Assembly: GCA_903904755.1 (NCBI GenBank)
Contig: CAIVDV010000059.1
Coordinates: 1-49,097 of the forward strand
From: an uncultured Acidobacteriaceae bacterium
Lineage (GTDB): Bacteria > Acidobacteriota > Terriglobia > Terriglobales > Acidobacteriaceae
Length of the DNA: 49,097 nt
Direction of reading: 5' to 3'
Below are positions 1 through 8,839 of the stretch, piece by piece (position 1 is the first letter of the stretch; each line of letters starts with the position of its first letter). The position numbers and the translations under genes were made by a program. The notes beneath the pieces were generated by a model. That model was not told where the DNA came from. It saw only the letters and a program-made list of their open reading frames with translations, and ran no database searches.

Positions 1-9
1 CTGTCATGT

Positions 10-80
10 GAAAGGCCTCTGTCTGGGTGTAAAAACTACTTCTAGACAAAGCAGTTATGACACACATTCGAAGGCCTTTC
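10..80. repeat. Inverted repeat with 53-nt loop
   Basis: GAAAGGCCT at 10-18 is the exact reverse complement of AGGCCTTTC at 72-80. The 53 bases between them are AT-richer than the neighbouring genes, and a T-run follows at 84-90. The element lies downstream of the minus-strand operon ending at 138. It could form a long-looped hairpin or be the edge of a dispersed element. No ORF is visible in bases 1-137. Confidence 0.45.
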
Positions 81-117
81 CAGCTTTTTTTGAATATTTC
101 TATATCTCGATACTGAC

Positions 118-140
118 GCTATGGTGAGAAATGCGGGCTA
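118..140 (+). repeat. Dispersed 23-bp repeat, left copy (inverted relative to right copy)
   Basis: Bases 118-140 match the reverse complement of 48961-48983 at 22 of 23 positions, including 19 in a row (122-140). It overlaps the last codon and stop of the minus-strand NTF2-like gene (stop at 138-140). Two such copies in about 49 kb are very unlikely by chance, so a genome-wide intergenic repeat is probable. Its function is unknown. Confidence 0.6.
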
Positions 141-521
141 AGTTCGCGGGTTGCCTGAGCCAGGGGTGCCCTGGTGGAAAGCGATTTTCCACTGGCCACG
201 CTCTCGCAGCCAGACGGAGCTGCGCAGCGTAACATCGTCACCACGGATGGCGCGGTACGTAACCAGCGCCGCATCCTCATGGAGGCCGCGCACGACAATG
301 TTTTCCATTTTCGGCGGGCTTTGGGGAGCTTCCGTGGCCAGGTGGGCGAGGATTTCACGGCCTGTCCACATACGGCCGGATGCGCCGAACTCGAAGAATC
401 CGACCGCGAGCAGAGCTGCGACTTCTTCGCTTTCGCGGCGGAAGTCGGGGTCCATCAGCAGTTGTTCCAGGCCAATGAGTTCCGCAACATCGTCACTGAA
501 TTTCCGCTTCTTTGCGGCCAT
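138..521 (-). CDS. NTF2-like / DUF4440 family protein
   Basis: This is a 127-residue cytoplasmic protein with no signal peptide. The sequence (helical start, then a GRMWTGREIL segment, then strands with VTYRAIR, RSSVWLRERGQWKIAFHQGTP) matches the SnoaL/NTF2-like cone fold, DUF4440 type. Such proteins bind small molecules or act as accessory subunits, and the substrate here cannot be told. The ATG at 521 is chosen because AGGAGG sits upstream and the start overlaps the stop of the preceding metallo-hydrolase gene as TAATG, which indicates translational coupling. A longer reading from 614 would run into that gene. It is the last gene of the DPP4-MBL-NTF2 operon. Confidence 0.75.
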   Translation of the reverse strand: MAAKKRKFSDDVAELIGLEQLLMDPDFRRESEEVAALLAVGFFEFGASGRMWTGREILAHLATEAPQSPPKMENIVVRGLHEDAALVTYRAIRGDDVTLRSSVWLRERGQWKIAFHQGTPGSGNPRT

Positions 522-1411
522 TACGCCTCCTGTTGCAGCCGTGGGCGTCCGCGTTCGTCCAGTTGCAGGCGGCCCATCGGCACATGATGATCGTGGGTAA
601 ACAGAACCAGCCACTTCTCTGGAATCGCCCGTGTGTAAAACCGCTTGCGCTCGGCGATGACGCGCAGGGGATCCAGGTCGTAGCCCATGCCCCAGAGGAT
701 GTCGAGGTGGGCGCTGGTGGGGATGAGGTCGGAGATATAGCAGGCGCGCTGTCCGCAGGAGTCGAGGTACACGCCGAGCAATTGCGGGGTGTGGCCGGGG
801 TAGGGCTCAACGCTGAGGCCGGGGATGAGGTCGGCGGGGCCCTCGATGAGGGTCATTTGCCCGCTCGCGATAAGGGGCTCGTAGTTATCTGCCATGTAGC
901 TGATGCCGTCGCGTTCGCGTTGCAGGCGACCGTCGGCGACCTCGCCGGCGTGGGCAAAGTAGCGGGCGTTGGGGAAAAAGGGAGCGATGGAGCCGTCGGG
1001 CTGGCGGATGGTGTTCCAGCCGGAGTGGTCAAAGTGCAGGTGGCTGTTGACGACGGCCGTGACCTCATCGGGGCGGATACCAGCGGCGCGGAAGGCCTGC
1101 GGGAGAAGCTGTTTTGCGGCGTAGATGGCGCGCATCTTGCCATTGAGTTTGTTGCCGATGCCGGTCTCAATGACGACGGTGTCGCGGCCGTTGCGGGCGA
1201 CGACAGTGTTGGTGCCGAGGAGGATGCGGTTGTCGGCATCGGCGGGGGTGCGCTTTTGCCAGAGCGGCTTGGGGATGACGCCAAACATGGCACCGCCGTC
1301 GAGGAAGAAGAAGCCGTCGGTGAGGACGGTGATCTCCCAGTCGCCGACCTGCGCGCGGCCGCGAATCAGATCGTGTGTATCATCCCGCTCGGCGGGGTGG
1401 GGCGGGGTCAT
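521..1411 (-). CDS. MBL-fold metallo-hydrolase (lactonase-like)
   Basis: A 296-residue metallo-beta-lactamase-fold hydrolase. The metal-binding signature SHLHFDH lies at residues 123-129 (H124, H126, D128, H129). Further likely ligands are H207 in PGHTP and D228 in ISDLI, with a C-terminal FTHDHH at 271-276. This arrangement is that of the di-zinc AHL-lactonase / quinolone-hydrolase-like branch, but the true substrate is unknown. There is no signal peptide, so it should be cytoplasmic. Its start overlaps the DPP4 stop by 4 bp (ATGA) and its stop overlaps the next start (TAATG), so all three are probably one transcript. Confidence 0.85.
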   Translation of the reverse strand: MTPPHPAERDDTHDLIRGRAQVGDWEITVLTDGFFFLDGGAMFGVIPKPLWQKRTPADADNRILLGTNTVVARNGRDTVVIETGIGNKLNGKMRAIYAAKQLLPQAFRAAGIRPDEVTAVVNSHLHFDHSGWNTIRQPDGSIAPFFPNARYFAHAGEVADGRLQRERDGISYMADNYEPLIASGQMTLIEGPADLIPGLSVEPYPGHTPQLLGVYLDSCGQRACYISDLIPTSAHLDILWGMGYDLDPLRVIAERKRFYTRAIPEKWLVLFTHDHHVPMGRLQLDERGRPRLQQEA

Positions 1412-3627
1412 TTTGCCGGCTCCGGTGGGGGCTTGAGGTAGTGTTCGAATTCGCTGACGATGCGCTGGTAGAGGTGGGTGCGGGCCTCAATGCCGGCGAT
1501 GGGGTGGGTTTTGCGGGGGTAGATCTGGAGGTCGTAGGGAATGTCGTGGGCGATAAGCTCCTGGATGAACTGGACGGAGTTCTGCAGGTGGACGTTGTCG
1601 TCGCCAGTACCGTGGACGAGCAGCAGGTGGCCCTTGAGGTTGCCCGCCGACGAGACAACGCTGAAGTCGCGATAGCCCTCGGGGAAGTCGCGGGGCTCGC
1701 TCATGTAGCGCTCGGTGTAGATGGAGTCGTAGTTGTGCCAGTCGGTGACAGGGGCGACGGAGATGCCCATGCGGAAGCGGTCAGAGTGGGTCAGCGCGTA
1801 GAGGGTAAACGTGCCACCCCAGCTCCAGCCCCACCATCCCTGGCGTTTGGGGTCGAGTTGGGGGTAGTGAGCGAGTGCGTAGTCGGCGACGGTGAGTTGG
1901 TCGGCAAACTGAGCGGGGCCGAAGTTGTGATACGCGGCCTGGGCGAAGTCGCGACCGCGGCCGCTGGTACCGCGGTTATCGGTGTGCAGGACGGCGAAGC
2001 CATGCTGGGCGAGAAGGGTGTCAAAGAGCAGGCCGCTGGACCAGGAGTTCATGACTTCCATCACGCCGGGGCCGCCGTAGGGATTGAGGATGAGCGGAAC
2101 GCTACCCGGGTCGGTTTTGCCTTCCGGCAACTGCAGCGTCGCATACAGGGTCACGCCATCGGGCGTCTTGACGGTCAGCAACTCTGGGGCCTTCAGGTGC
2201 AGTGGCTCAGCGGCCTGGGTGGACCAGAAGACGTTGCATGCGCCGCCGGCCTGGCAGAGCTTGACTGTGGGCGGATTGAGGCGCGTCGAGTAGGTGTCAA
2301 TGAACGCCGAACCCTTCGGCGCAAACTCAATGTGGTGCGCACCGGGGTCAGTGGTCAGCGCTTTTTTCTCGCCATCAAAGCTGACCTGCCATAACTGCCG
2401 CTCAGCGGGGTTGCCCTGATTGGAGATGTAATAGACGAGCTGCTTTTCCGCATCGACGCGGACGACATCCTCCACTTCCCACTCGCCTTTGGTGAGCTGG
2501 CGCTCGAGTTTGGCTTCGCCGGCGAGGGGGTTGGCGGGGTCGTAGGCGTAGAGGTAGAGATGCGTGTAGCCGTCGGCCCAACTGGAGAAGACGATTTTGC
2601 CGTCGGCAATATCCATGTCGTACTTCTCGTCAAAGAACTTGTCGTCGGCCTGGGAGAGCACGAGCTTGGCCGCGCCGTTCTGCGCATCGGCAAAGTAGAG
2701 TTCCTGATGCTTGTGGTCGCGGCTGAGGGTGGCAACCCAGACGGTCTTCTTGTCGACCCAGCCAAAGCGGGGGATATAGTCCTGGCCAGGGTGGAAGGTG
2801 GCGGGGAGCTTTACCCAGGTGGTTTTGCCGCCGTTGGCACTGACGACGCCGACCTTGACTTCGGGATTGGGGTCGCCGGGCTGGGGATAGCGCTGCATGT
2901 CGAGGGGAGGATGGACGGGGATCCAGTCGGTGATGGGGTACTCGAGGACATGGTTTTCGTCCATCTGGAGGTAGGCGAGGCGGCTGGAGTCTGGCGACCA
3001 GAAGTAGTTGCTGCGGACGCTGAGCTCTTCCTCGTAGACCCAGTCGACTTCGCCGGAAAAGATGTTGGCACCGGCATTGGTGACGTCGACCTTGGGGGTG
3101 CCGGGCTCGTGCAGGTGGATGACCTGGAGGCCGTGGTCCTTGATGAAGGAGAGTTGGTGGCCATCTGGAGAGAATTTGGGGTCGTCGCCGGAGCCTGCAC
3201 CGCTGAAGCCGATGGCGAGGCCAACGCCGCTTTTCAAGTCGTAGATCCAGAGGCGGCCGTTGGTGTCGAAGAGGAGATGGGTGGAGTCGGGTGCCCAGAG
3301 ATAGCTGGCCTGGCCGTAACGGGCGCGGTGATCCTTGTCTTTCTCGTTGGAGGTGTCGCTGCCGAGCGAAGCGAGTTTTTCGCGGCTGACGAGGATGTGA
3401 GATTTGGCGGTTGCGGGGTCAAGTTCGATGAGCTCGCCGCCGTCCATATAGGTGAGGTGCTCGCCGTTGGGAGACCACTTGAGGCCGCCGGGCGCGTAAG
3501 GAATGAGAGGCACCGGGTTGTACAAGTCGCCCACAGTGAGGGTGCGTTGCGCCTGACCATGCATTTGCGGAAGAACGGAAAAGAGGGTAAGGGCACAGCC
3601 GACAGCGAAGGGATTGAGGACTCTCAC
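1408..3627 (-). CDS. Secreted S9 family prolyl dipeptidyl peptidase (DPP4-like)
   Basis: A 739-residue protein with an N-terminal signal peptide (VLNPFAVGCALTLFSVLP... ending near MHGQAQ), a beta-propeller DPP4 N-terminal region and a C-terminal alpha/beta hydrolase. The nucleophile motif GWSWGG puts the catalytic serine near residue 602. Further on are GTGDDNVH (Asp region) and RKTHPI (His region). DPP4-type enzymes cut X-Pro dipeptides from peptide N-termini, here outside the cytoplasm. The GTG at 3627 is preferred over an ATG at 3663, because AAGGAG lies 10 bases before it and it gives a cleaner signal peptide. It is the first gene of a three-gene overlapping operon. Confidence 0.85.
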   Translation of the reverse strand: MRVLNPFAVGCALTLFSVLPQMHGQAQRTLTVGDLYNPVPLIPYAPGGLKWSPNGEHLTYMDGGELIELDPATAKSHILVSREKLASLGSDTSNEKDKDHRARYGQASYLWAPDSTHLLFDTNGRLWIYDLKSGVGLAIGFSGAGSGDDPKFSPDGHQLSFIKDHGLQVIHLHEPGTPKVDVTNAGANIFSGEVDWVYEEELSVRSNYFWSPDSSRLAYLQMDENHVLEYPITDWIPVHPPLDMQRYPQPGDPNPEVKVGVVSANGGKTTWVKLPATFHPGQDYIPRFGWVDKKTVWVATLSRDHKHQELYFADAQNGAAKLVLSQADDKFFDEKYDMDIADGKIVFSSWADGYTHLYLYAYDPANPLAGEAKLERQLTKGEWEVEDVVRVDAEKQLVYYISNQGNPAERQLWQVSFDGEKKALTTDPGAHHIEFAPKGSAFIDTYSTRLNPPTVKLCQAGGACNVFWSTQAAEPLHLKAPELLTVKTPDGVTLYATLQLPEGKTDPGSVPLILNPYGGPGVMEVMNSWSSGLLFDTLLAQHGFAVLHTDNRGTSGRGRDFAQAAYHNFGPAQFADQLTVADYALAHYPQLDPKRQGWWGWSWGGTFTLYALTHSDRFRMGISVAPVTDWHNYDSIYTERYMSEPRDFPEGYRDFSVVSSAGNLKGHLLLVHGTGDDNVHLQNSVQFIQELIAHDIPYDLQIYPRKTHPIAGIEARTHLYQRIVSEFEHYLKPPPEPAK

Positions 3628-3741
3628 GGGGCGGAATCTCCTTGCGGGCGGCCGCATGCGCAATGCCGCGCTCCCCGGCAGTGTATCGCAGGAGCCATGG
3701 CGGCAGGCAGTGGAGAGGCGGGAGCGGTTTGGCCGGACGAA

Positions 3742-5379
3742 TCAGTGCATTCCGCCGCCGCGACCGCCCTTCACCTTGCTCATCAGGAAGACCAGTGGCA
3801 CCATCAGCAGCATCGAGACGGCGAAACACTTGATGACGTCGAGGTAGGAAAGCATCATGGCCTGCATGATGAGTTGGCGCATGACATTGCCCTGCGCCAT
3901 GGAGCGGCCCTGAGTCAGCGAGTAGGCCATGCCGCCCTTGCTGTGGAGGTACAGGGCCATGGCTGAGGCCTGGTTCTGGAGGGTTGTGGTGGTCGAAGTG
4001 AGGTGGTCGGCGAGGCGGGTCTGGTGGAACTGGGCGCGGCGGGCGAGCAGGGTTACCAGAAACGCCGTGCCGACGCTGCCGCCGATGTTGCGGGCGAGGT
4101 TGGTGAGACCGCTGACGTCGTTGTTTTTGCCCGGCGGGGCAGCGGCGAAGGTGATGGTGCTGATGGGGACAAAGAGGAAGGCGAGGCCGGAGGCCTGGAA
4201 GATTCGCAGCCAGGCAACGTATCCGTAGGTCACGTTCATGTTGAGGTTGAGCATGGCGAACATGGCGATGGCGGAGGAAAAGAAGCCATAGGCAATCATG
4301 TAGCGGGCATCTACCTTGGCGACAAGAAAGCCGACCAGGGGCATGAGAAGGAGGATACCGACGCCACCCGGGCTGATGACCAGGCCCGCCAGCTCTGCCG
4401 TGTAGCCGAGCATGGACTGGACAAACTGGGGAATGAGCACGGTGGTGCCGAAGAGACTGCAGCCCAGGATGAACATGAGCACAAACGCGACGGCGAAGTT
4501 TTTGCTTTTGAAGAGGGTGAGGTCGAGGATGGGCCTGTGGCCGGTGCGGATCTGGCGCAGTTCCCAGAAGATCATGAGTACCAGCGAGGTGACGCAGGCG
4601 ACGGTGAAGAAGGTGATGAGGCTGGAGCCGAACCAGTCGTCTTCCTGGCCCTTGTCGAGGACGAACTCGAGGGAGCCGAAGCCAATGGCGAGCAGGCCAA
4701 AGCCGAGGAAGTCGAGATTGAGGCCCCTGGCCTGCATCTTCTTGACTTCTTCGACGATGTGGGGCGGATCTTCCACGATGCGGTTGGTGAGGTAGAGGGA
4801 GATGAGCGCAATGGGGACGTTGATGAAGAAGATCCAGCGCCAGTCGAAGTTGTCGGTAATCCAGCCGCCAAGGGTGGGGCCGATGGCGGGGGCGCAGACG
4901 ACGGCGATGCCATAGACGGCGAAGGCCTTGCCGCGGTCTTTGGGCTCGAAGGTGTCGGCGAGGATGGCCTGCTCACTGGGCGCGAGACCGCCGCCGCCAA
5001 TGCCCTGCAGGATGCGGAAGAAGATGAGCAGGGGCAGGCTCGGTGCCAGGCCGCAGAGTGCGGAGCTGATGCCGAAGAGCATGACGCAGATCATGTAGAA
5101 GCGCTTGCGGCCGAGGAATGTGGTCATGTAGGCGGAGGCCGGCAGGATGACGGCGTTGGCAACGAGATAGCTGGTAAGCACCCAGGTGGCTTCGTCGGCC
5201 GAGGCGCCGAGGCCGCCGGCGATGTGAGGCAGGGCGACGTTGGCGATGGAGGTGTCCAGCACCTCCATAAAGGTGGCGAGCGTGACCGTGAGAGCGATGG
5301 CCCAGCGGTTGGCGCGGGGTTTCCAAACGGTTAGCGGAGCCGTCAGGGGAAGCGTGGCGGTGTGTGTGGCAGCACTCAT
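3742..5379 (-). CDS. DHA2 family MFS multidrug exporter (EmrB/QacA type)
   Basis: A 545-residue inner-membrane protein with about 14 predicted helices. DHA2 signatures are present: LDTSIANVALP at 41-51 (motif D1), GRKR at 90-93 (motif A), RILQGIGGGG at 122-131 (motif B) and the antiporter motif around 159-172 (AVVCAPAIGPTLGG). The family exports drugs or other amphiphiles in exchange for protons, usually with an EmrA-type adaptor. No adaptor or outer-membrane channel gene is adjacent. The tail ends in a Gly-rich HH-like GGRGGGMH. It lies upstream of and on the same strand as the DPP4 operon, separated by 114 bp. No obvious Shine-Dalgarno precedes the ATG. Confidence 0.9.
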   Translation of the reverse strand: MSAATHTATLPLTAPLTVWKPRANRWAIALTVTLATFMEVLDTSIANVALPHIAGGLGASADEATWVLTSYLVANAVILPASAYMTTFLGRKRFYMICVMLFGISSALCGLAPSLPLLIFFRILQGIGGGGLAPSEQAILADTFEPKDRGKAFAVYGIAVVCAPAIGPTLGGWITDNFDWRWIFFINVPIALISLYLTNRIVEDPPHIVEEVKKMQARGLNLDFLGFGLLAIGFGSLEFVLDKGQEDDWFGSSLITFFTVACVTSLVLMIFWELRQIRTGHRPILDLTLFKSKNFAVAFVLMFILGCSLFGTTVLIPQFVQSMLGYTAELAGLVISPGGVGILLLMPLVGFLVAKVDARYMIAYGFFSSAIAMFAMLNLNMNVTYGYVAWLRIFQASGLAFLFVPISTITFAAAPPGKNNDVSGLTNLARNIGGSVGTAFLVTLLARRAQFHQTRLADHLTSTTTTLQNQASAMALYLHSKGGMAYSLTQGRSMAQGNVMRQLIMQAMMLSYLDVIKCFAVSMLLMVPLVFLMSKVKGGRGGGMH

Positions 5380-5479
5380 ATCGTGGGTTTCAGAGTGTTA
5401 GAGTAACCCGAGCCGCGAAGGATGCGGAATTTGGCAGCCGGGCCGGATAGAATTTGATTTTGTAGAAACCGAGGCCCCC

Positions 5480-6280
5480 ATGCCGGAAGAAGCCGCACAG
5501 GAACTCGCCCATCTGATTCGCCTTCAGGCTGTTGACCTGGAACGCGCCCGCCTGGCCACGGAACTGAAGGCAATCCCGAACGACGTGCTGTATGTGGCGA
5601 ACCAATTGAAGGCGGCAAGCGCCCAGGTGGCCACGGCAGAGCAGGGATTGAAGCGCGAGGAACTGCTGCGGGCCAGCCAGGAGCTGGAGATTGCGGGGCT
5701 GAAGACGAAGTCCGCGCGCCATCGCAAGCAAATGGATACGGCCACCAACGCCACCCAGGCGGCGGCGCTGGAGCACGAGATTGCCTTTGCGGAAAAGGAG
5801 ATTGCGCGGCTGGAAGAGGCGGAGTTCCTCAGCCTTGAGACGAGCGAGACGCTGGAGGCGGAGTTGGCCAAGGCCCGGCAACTGGCGGGAAGGCTGAGCG
5901 AGACGCTGGCCGATGTGAGGGCCCGGACGGAGGCCCGCACCCAGGAGATTCAGGCGCTGCTGGGGACCCTGGCCACCGAGCGAGAGACCCTTCGCACCGC
6001 CCTCGCCGCTATCGGCGAAGGCGCGCGCCTGGCGCAGTACGACCGGATTTCGAAGCGTGGCGGGACCGGGCTGGCGACCGCGAACGGGCAGCAGTGCTCC
6101 GGGTGCCGCATGGGCATTCGCGCGCAGTTGTGGATGCAGTTGCGCAACGGAGAGGTGCTCACCTGCGAGTCCTGCGGGCGCATCCAATATGTAGCCAATG
6201 AACCCGAAGTTCCCCGCCCCCAGGAGTCCACTCCAACGGATGCCGCGCTGGGTGGCGCGAGCATTCGCCGCAGAAGCTGA
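5480..6280 (+). CDS. C4-type zinc ribbon coiled-coil protein
   Basis: A 266-residue protein of the zf-RING_7 / CT398-HP0958-like family. Residues 1-180 are one long heptad-rich coiled coil, followed by a treble-clef zinc ribbon with C206-x2-C209 and C229-x2-C232 (CSGC ... CESC). A polar tail of about 30 residues ends in RRRS. Family members have been linked to RNA or protein binding (HP0958 acts on flagellar mRNA and RpoN), but no general role is established. It is the first gene of a two-gene unit: its TGA is directly followed by the AGGAG used by the nucleotidase gene. Confidence 0.8.
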   Translation: MPEEAAQELAHLIRLQAVDLERARLATELKAIPNDVLYVANQLKAASAQVATAEQGLKREELLRASQELEIAGLKTKSARHRKQMDTATNATQAAALEHEIAFAEKEIARLEEAEFLSLETSETLEAELAKARQLAGRLSETLADVRARTEARTQEIQALLGTLATERETLRTALAAIGEGARLAQYDRISKRGGTGLATANGQQCSGCRMGIRAQLWMQLRNGEVLTCESCGRIQYVANEPEVPRPQESTPTDAALGGASIRRRS

Positions 6281-6292
6281 AGGAGCGAGCCG

Positions 6293-6838
6293 TTGCTCAA
6301 GATATGCATCGATATGGACGAGGTGATGGCCGATACGCTCGGCGAGCACCTGCGCCGCTACAACCACTACTTTGAAGACAACATTACGCCGCTGGACCTG
6401 CATGGGAAGCCGCTGTGGAGCGTGGTGAGCACGGACCGGCAGGCACAGTTGCGGGCGTTCCTGGACGAAGAGGATTTTTTCGCCGACCTGGATGTGCTGC
6501 CCGGCGCGCAGGATGTCCTGCGGGAGCTGTCGACGCGATTTGAGGTGTTTATCGCGACGCAGGCGATGGCGGTGCCGAATTCGCTCGGCCCCAAGTTCCG
6601 CTGGCTGCAGCGGCACTTCCCTTTCCTGCCGCCGACCCACTATGTGTTTCTGGGAGACAAGAGCATTCTGCGGGCGGACTACCTGGTGGATGACCTGCCG
6701 AAAAATCTGCTGCGGTTCCAGGGAACGGGGCTGCTGTTCACGGCGCCGCACAATATGGCGGAGACGCGCTTCCAGCGGGTGAACAACTGGGCCGAGGTGG
6801 CCGAGTACTTTGCCAAGGTGGCCACGCTGGCGGAGTGA
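6293..6838 (+). CDS. NT5C-type 5'(3')-deoxyribonucleotidase-like HAD phosphatase
   Basis: A 181-residue HAD-superfamily protein. The nucleophile motif is DMDEVMADT at residues 7-15 (D7, D9), with FIATQAM as the motif II region and LVDDLPKN as the acidic motif IV region. This layout and size fit the bacterial NT5C family, which removes phosphate from (deoxy)nucleoside monophosphates. The start is a TTG at 6293, supported by AGGAG at 6281-6285 and the absence of a better start before the DxD motif. It is probably cotranscribed with the zinc-ribbon gene and ends at the shared terminator at 6866-6894. Confidence 0.82.
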   Translation: MLKICIDMDEVMADTLGEHLRRYNHYFEDNITPLDLHGKPLWSVVSTDRQAQLRAFLDEEDFFADLDVLPGAQDVLRELSTRFEVFIATQAMAVPNSLGPKFRWLQRHFPFLPPTHYVFLGDKSILRADYLVDDLPKNLLRFQGTGLLFTAPHNMAETRFQRVNNWAEVAEYFAKVATLAE

Positions 6839-6865
6839 CGGGGTAAAGCTGTTTCGCGCAAAAAG

Positions 6866-6894
6866 CTGCGGCCGGGAGAGTCTCCCGGCCGCAG
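6866..6894. terminator. Bidirectional intrinsic terminator
   Basis: The arms CTGCGGCCGGGAGA (6866-6879) and TCTCCCGGCCGCAG (6881-6894) are perfectly complementary. Read leftward the hairpin is followed by CTTTTTG, and rightward by TTGTCTTT. It sits between the converging nucleotidase and XRE-cupin genes and should serve both. Confidence 0.85.
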
Positions 6895-6915
6895 TTGTCT
6901 TTGAGGAATGCCGTG

Positions 6916-7719
6916 CTACACCCGCTTGTTCGCGACCGGCGGTGCGGTGCGGACGGCTGCCCCGGAGAGCGGACGCCCCTGAGCCGGCGTGCCCATGGGT
7001 CGCAGGTTCATGGTGGGCTGCGCCACTGGTGGCTGGCTCATGGTCACGATGATGGCCACGGCCGGAACCTTGCCCTGGCAGAGGTAGGCGTGGGGGGTGC
7101 TGGCCTCGAAGTAGACACAATCCCCGGCGCCCAGAACCTGCATCTGGTCGCCGTGGCGGATTTCGAGGTCACCTTCCAGGACGTACAGGAACTCGTACCC
7201 CGCGTGGACGTGGGGGCGGGTATCCTGGCCCTTTTTCAGGGGGATGAACTCGGCAAAGTACGGATCCATGAGGCGGTCGGGGACCATGTATCCGAGGCTC
7301 TCGAAGAAGTAGGTCGGGTCTTCGACACCAGTCTGGGGCAGGCGCACGCGCTCTTTGCGGCGATGCACGCGGAACAGCGTGTGAGGCTCGGTCTCAAAGA
7401 AGTAGGAAAGGTCCTTGGAAAAGACCATTGCGATGCGGGCCAGGTTGCGCAGCGTGGGCACGACGCGGCCGGTTTCAAGCTGGGAAAGGAAGCTTGCGGA
7501 GAGGCCGGTGTGTTTGCCGAGCTCGACCAGTCCCATGGACTTTTTGAGTCGCAGGCGCTTGATGCGCTCGCCAATGTGTTTTTCAGCAATGAACTGCTCA
7601 GCGGTTTCGGAGTCCACCGCCGGCGACTCAACCTCGGCATTATCCGGGGCAACCTGGGAAAGGGCTGCCAGACCCGGCTTCACCGGGTCACTCAAGCGAA
7701 CTGCACGCGAATCACTCAT
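6916..7719 (-). CDS. XRE-family regulator with C-terminal cupin
   Basis: A 267-residue transcription regulator. An N-terminal tail of about 45 residues is followed by a helix-turn-helix at about 50-105 (GLSASFLSQLETGRVVPTL is the recognition region). A cupin follows, with motif 1 around H170, H172 and E176 (PHVHAGYEFLYVLEG) and motif 2 near GDCVYFEASTPHAY (H210). In this family the cupin senses a small ligand and the HTH represses or activates metabolic genes. The ligand cannot be deduced. The C-terminal 40 residues are Pro/Ala-rich and probably disordered. It is transcribed divergently from the TIGR01777 epimerase gene, a possible target. AGGAGG is present, but about 12 bases from the ATG, which is long. 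Confidence 0.87.
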   Translation of the reverse strand: MSDSRAVRLSDPVKPGLAALSQVAPDNAEVESPAVDSETAEQFIAEKHIGERIKRLRLKKSMGLVELGKHTGLSASFLSQLETGRVVPTLRNLARIAMVFSKDLSYFFETEPHTLFRVHRRKERVRLPQTGVEDPTYFFESLGYMVPDRLMDPYFAEFIPLKKGQDTRPHVHAGYEFLYVLEGDLEIRHGDQMQVLGAGDCVYFEASTPHAYLCQGKVPAVAIIVTMSQPPVAQPTMNLRPMGTPAQGRPLSGAAVRTAPPVANKRV

Positions 7720-7873
7720 GGCACGTCAATGCCTCCTACTAAGTGATGCAGACAGATTGCGATTTGTTGCTGAAATCAAAAATATTTCTGATGGGGCGCA
7801 ACTGAATCGGTGCAGAGGGGGGAAGATAGAGCGAGGGTCAGGCGCGTACTGGCTCCGGAATGAGGCACCAGCG

Positions 7874-8803
7874 ATGATGGAACAGCGCTCCCAGCCCGCA
7901 CGAGTTCTGCTGAGCGGAGCCTCCGGGATGCTTGGCAGGGGGATTGCCGCGGCACTGACGGGGCGCGGGATTGCGACGATGCGGTTGGTGCGCCGCTCGC
8001 CGCGGAATAGAGCGGAGCTGCTGTGGAACCCGGCAGCTGGCGGCGGGATTCAGGATGCGGTGTGGCTGGAAGGGATTTCGGCGGCAATTCATCTTTCGGG
8101 CGCGTCGATAGCCGGCCATCGCTGGACTGCGGCCTACAAAAGGGAGATGGCCGAGAGCCGGATTGATTCGACGCGGGTGCTTGCTGAGGCGCTGGCGAGG
8201 TTGAAAACGCCGCCAGCAACGCTGGTGGTGGCCTCAGCGATCGGCTACTACGGGGAGCGCGGGGATGAGGTGCTGGACGAGAACTCTGCGCCGGGGAGTG
8301 GGTATTTTCCAGAGCTGTGCCAGGCCTGGGAGGCGGCGACGCAGCCTGCGGCAGAGGCGGGAATCCGGGTGGTGCCGATGCGGCTGGGGATGGTGATTGG
8401 CCCTGGCGGGGGAGCGATGGCGCGGCTGGCACCCCTCTTCCGGCTCGGCCTGGGCGGCCCGCTGGGCAACGGGCGGCAGTGGATGAGCTGGATTGCGGAG
8501 GCGGATGCGGTGGCTGCGGCTCTGTTTGCACTGGACTGCCCGACGCTGCATGGGCCGGTGAATGCGGTGGCCCCGGAGCCGGTGACCAATGCGCAGTTTA
8601 CGCGCGCGCTGGGCCGGGCTGTGCATCGGCCAGCGATTTTGCCTGCGCCGGCATTTGCGCTGCGGCTGGCCTTTGGGCAGATGGCAGATGAGGCGCTGCT
8701 GGCCAGTACCCGAGTGATGCCCCAAAGGCTGCTGAGTGCGGGGTTCGATTTCCAGTACCCGACGCTGGACAGGGCCTTTGCTGCGGCGCTCGCTGAGCGT
8801 TGA
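7874..8803 (+). CDS. TIGR01777 family SDR epimerase (SDR39U1/YfcH-like)
   Basis: A 309-residue extended short-chain dehydrogenase/epimerase-like protein. The Rossmann glycine motif is LLSGASGMLGRGIA near residue 12. The family-specific stretches IHLSGASIAGHRW, SAIGYYGERGDE and MRLGMVIGPGGGAM are all present, and the C-terminal DUF1731-type tail ends in LDRAFAAAL. The family is widespread and cytoplasmic, but its substrate is unknown. The ATG at 7874 (or 7877) is used, since the reading frame upstream runs antisense through the XRE gene. Only a weak GGAATGAGG lies upstream. Confidence 0.85.
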   Translation: MMEQRSQPARVLLSGASGMLGRGIAAALTGRGIATMRLVRRSPRNRAELLWNPAAGGGIQDAVWLEGISAAIHLSGASIAGHRWTAAYKREMAESRIDSTRVLAEALARLKTPPATLVVASAIGYYGERGDEVLDENSAPGSGYFPELCQAWEAATQPAAEAGIRVVPMRLGMVIGPGGGAMARLAPLFRLGLGGPLGNGRQWMSWIAEADAVAAALFALDCPTLHGPVNAVAPEPVTNAQFTRALGRAVHRPAILPAPAFALRLAFGQMADEALLASTRVMPQRLLSAGFDFQYPTLDRAFAAALAER

Positions 8804-8839
8804 AGGCGGCCTTCACCGCATTCCGTTAGACTGGTTTCG

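Noticed and set aside
138-614. Longer start of the NTF2-like gene at 614
   Set aside because: It would overlap the MBL gene by about 90 bp, and the added residues look like an out-of-frame reading; the TAATG junction with AGGAGG supports 521.
512-1441. Plus-strand open frame opposite the MBL gene
   Set aside because: Its Gly/Val/Ala/Glu-rich composition is the usual shadow of a high-GC gene on the other strand, and the minus-strand protein has real metal-binding motifs.
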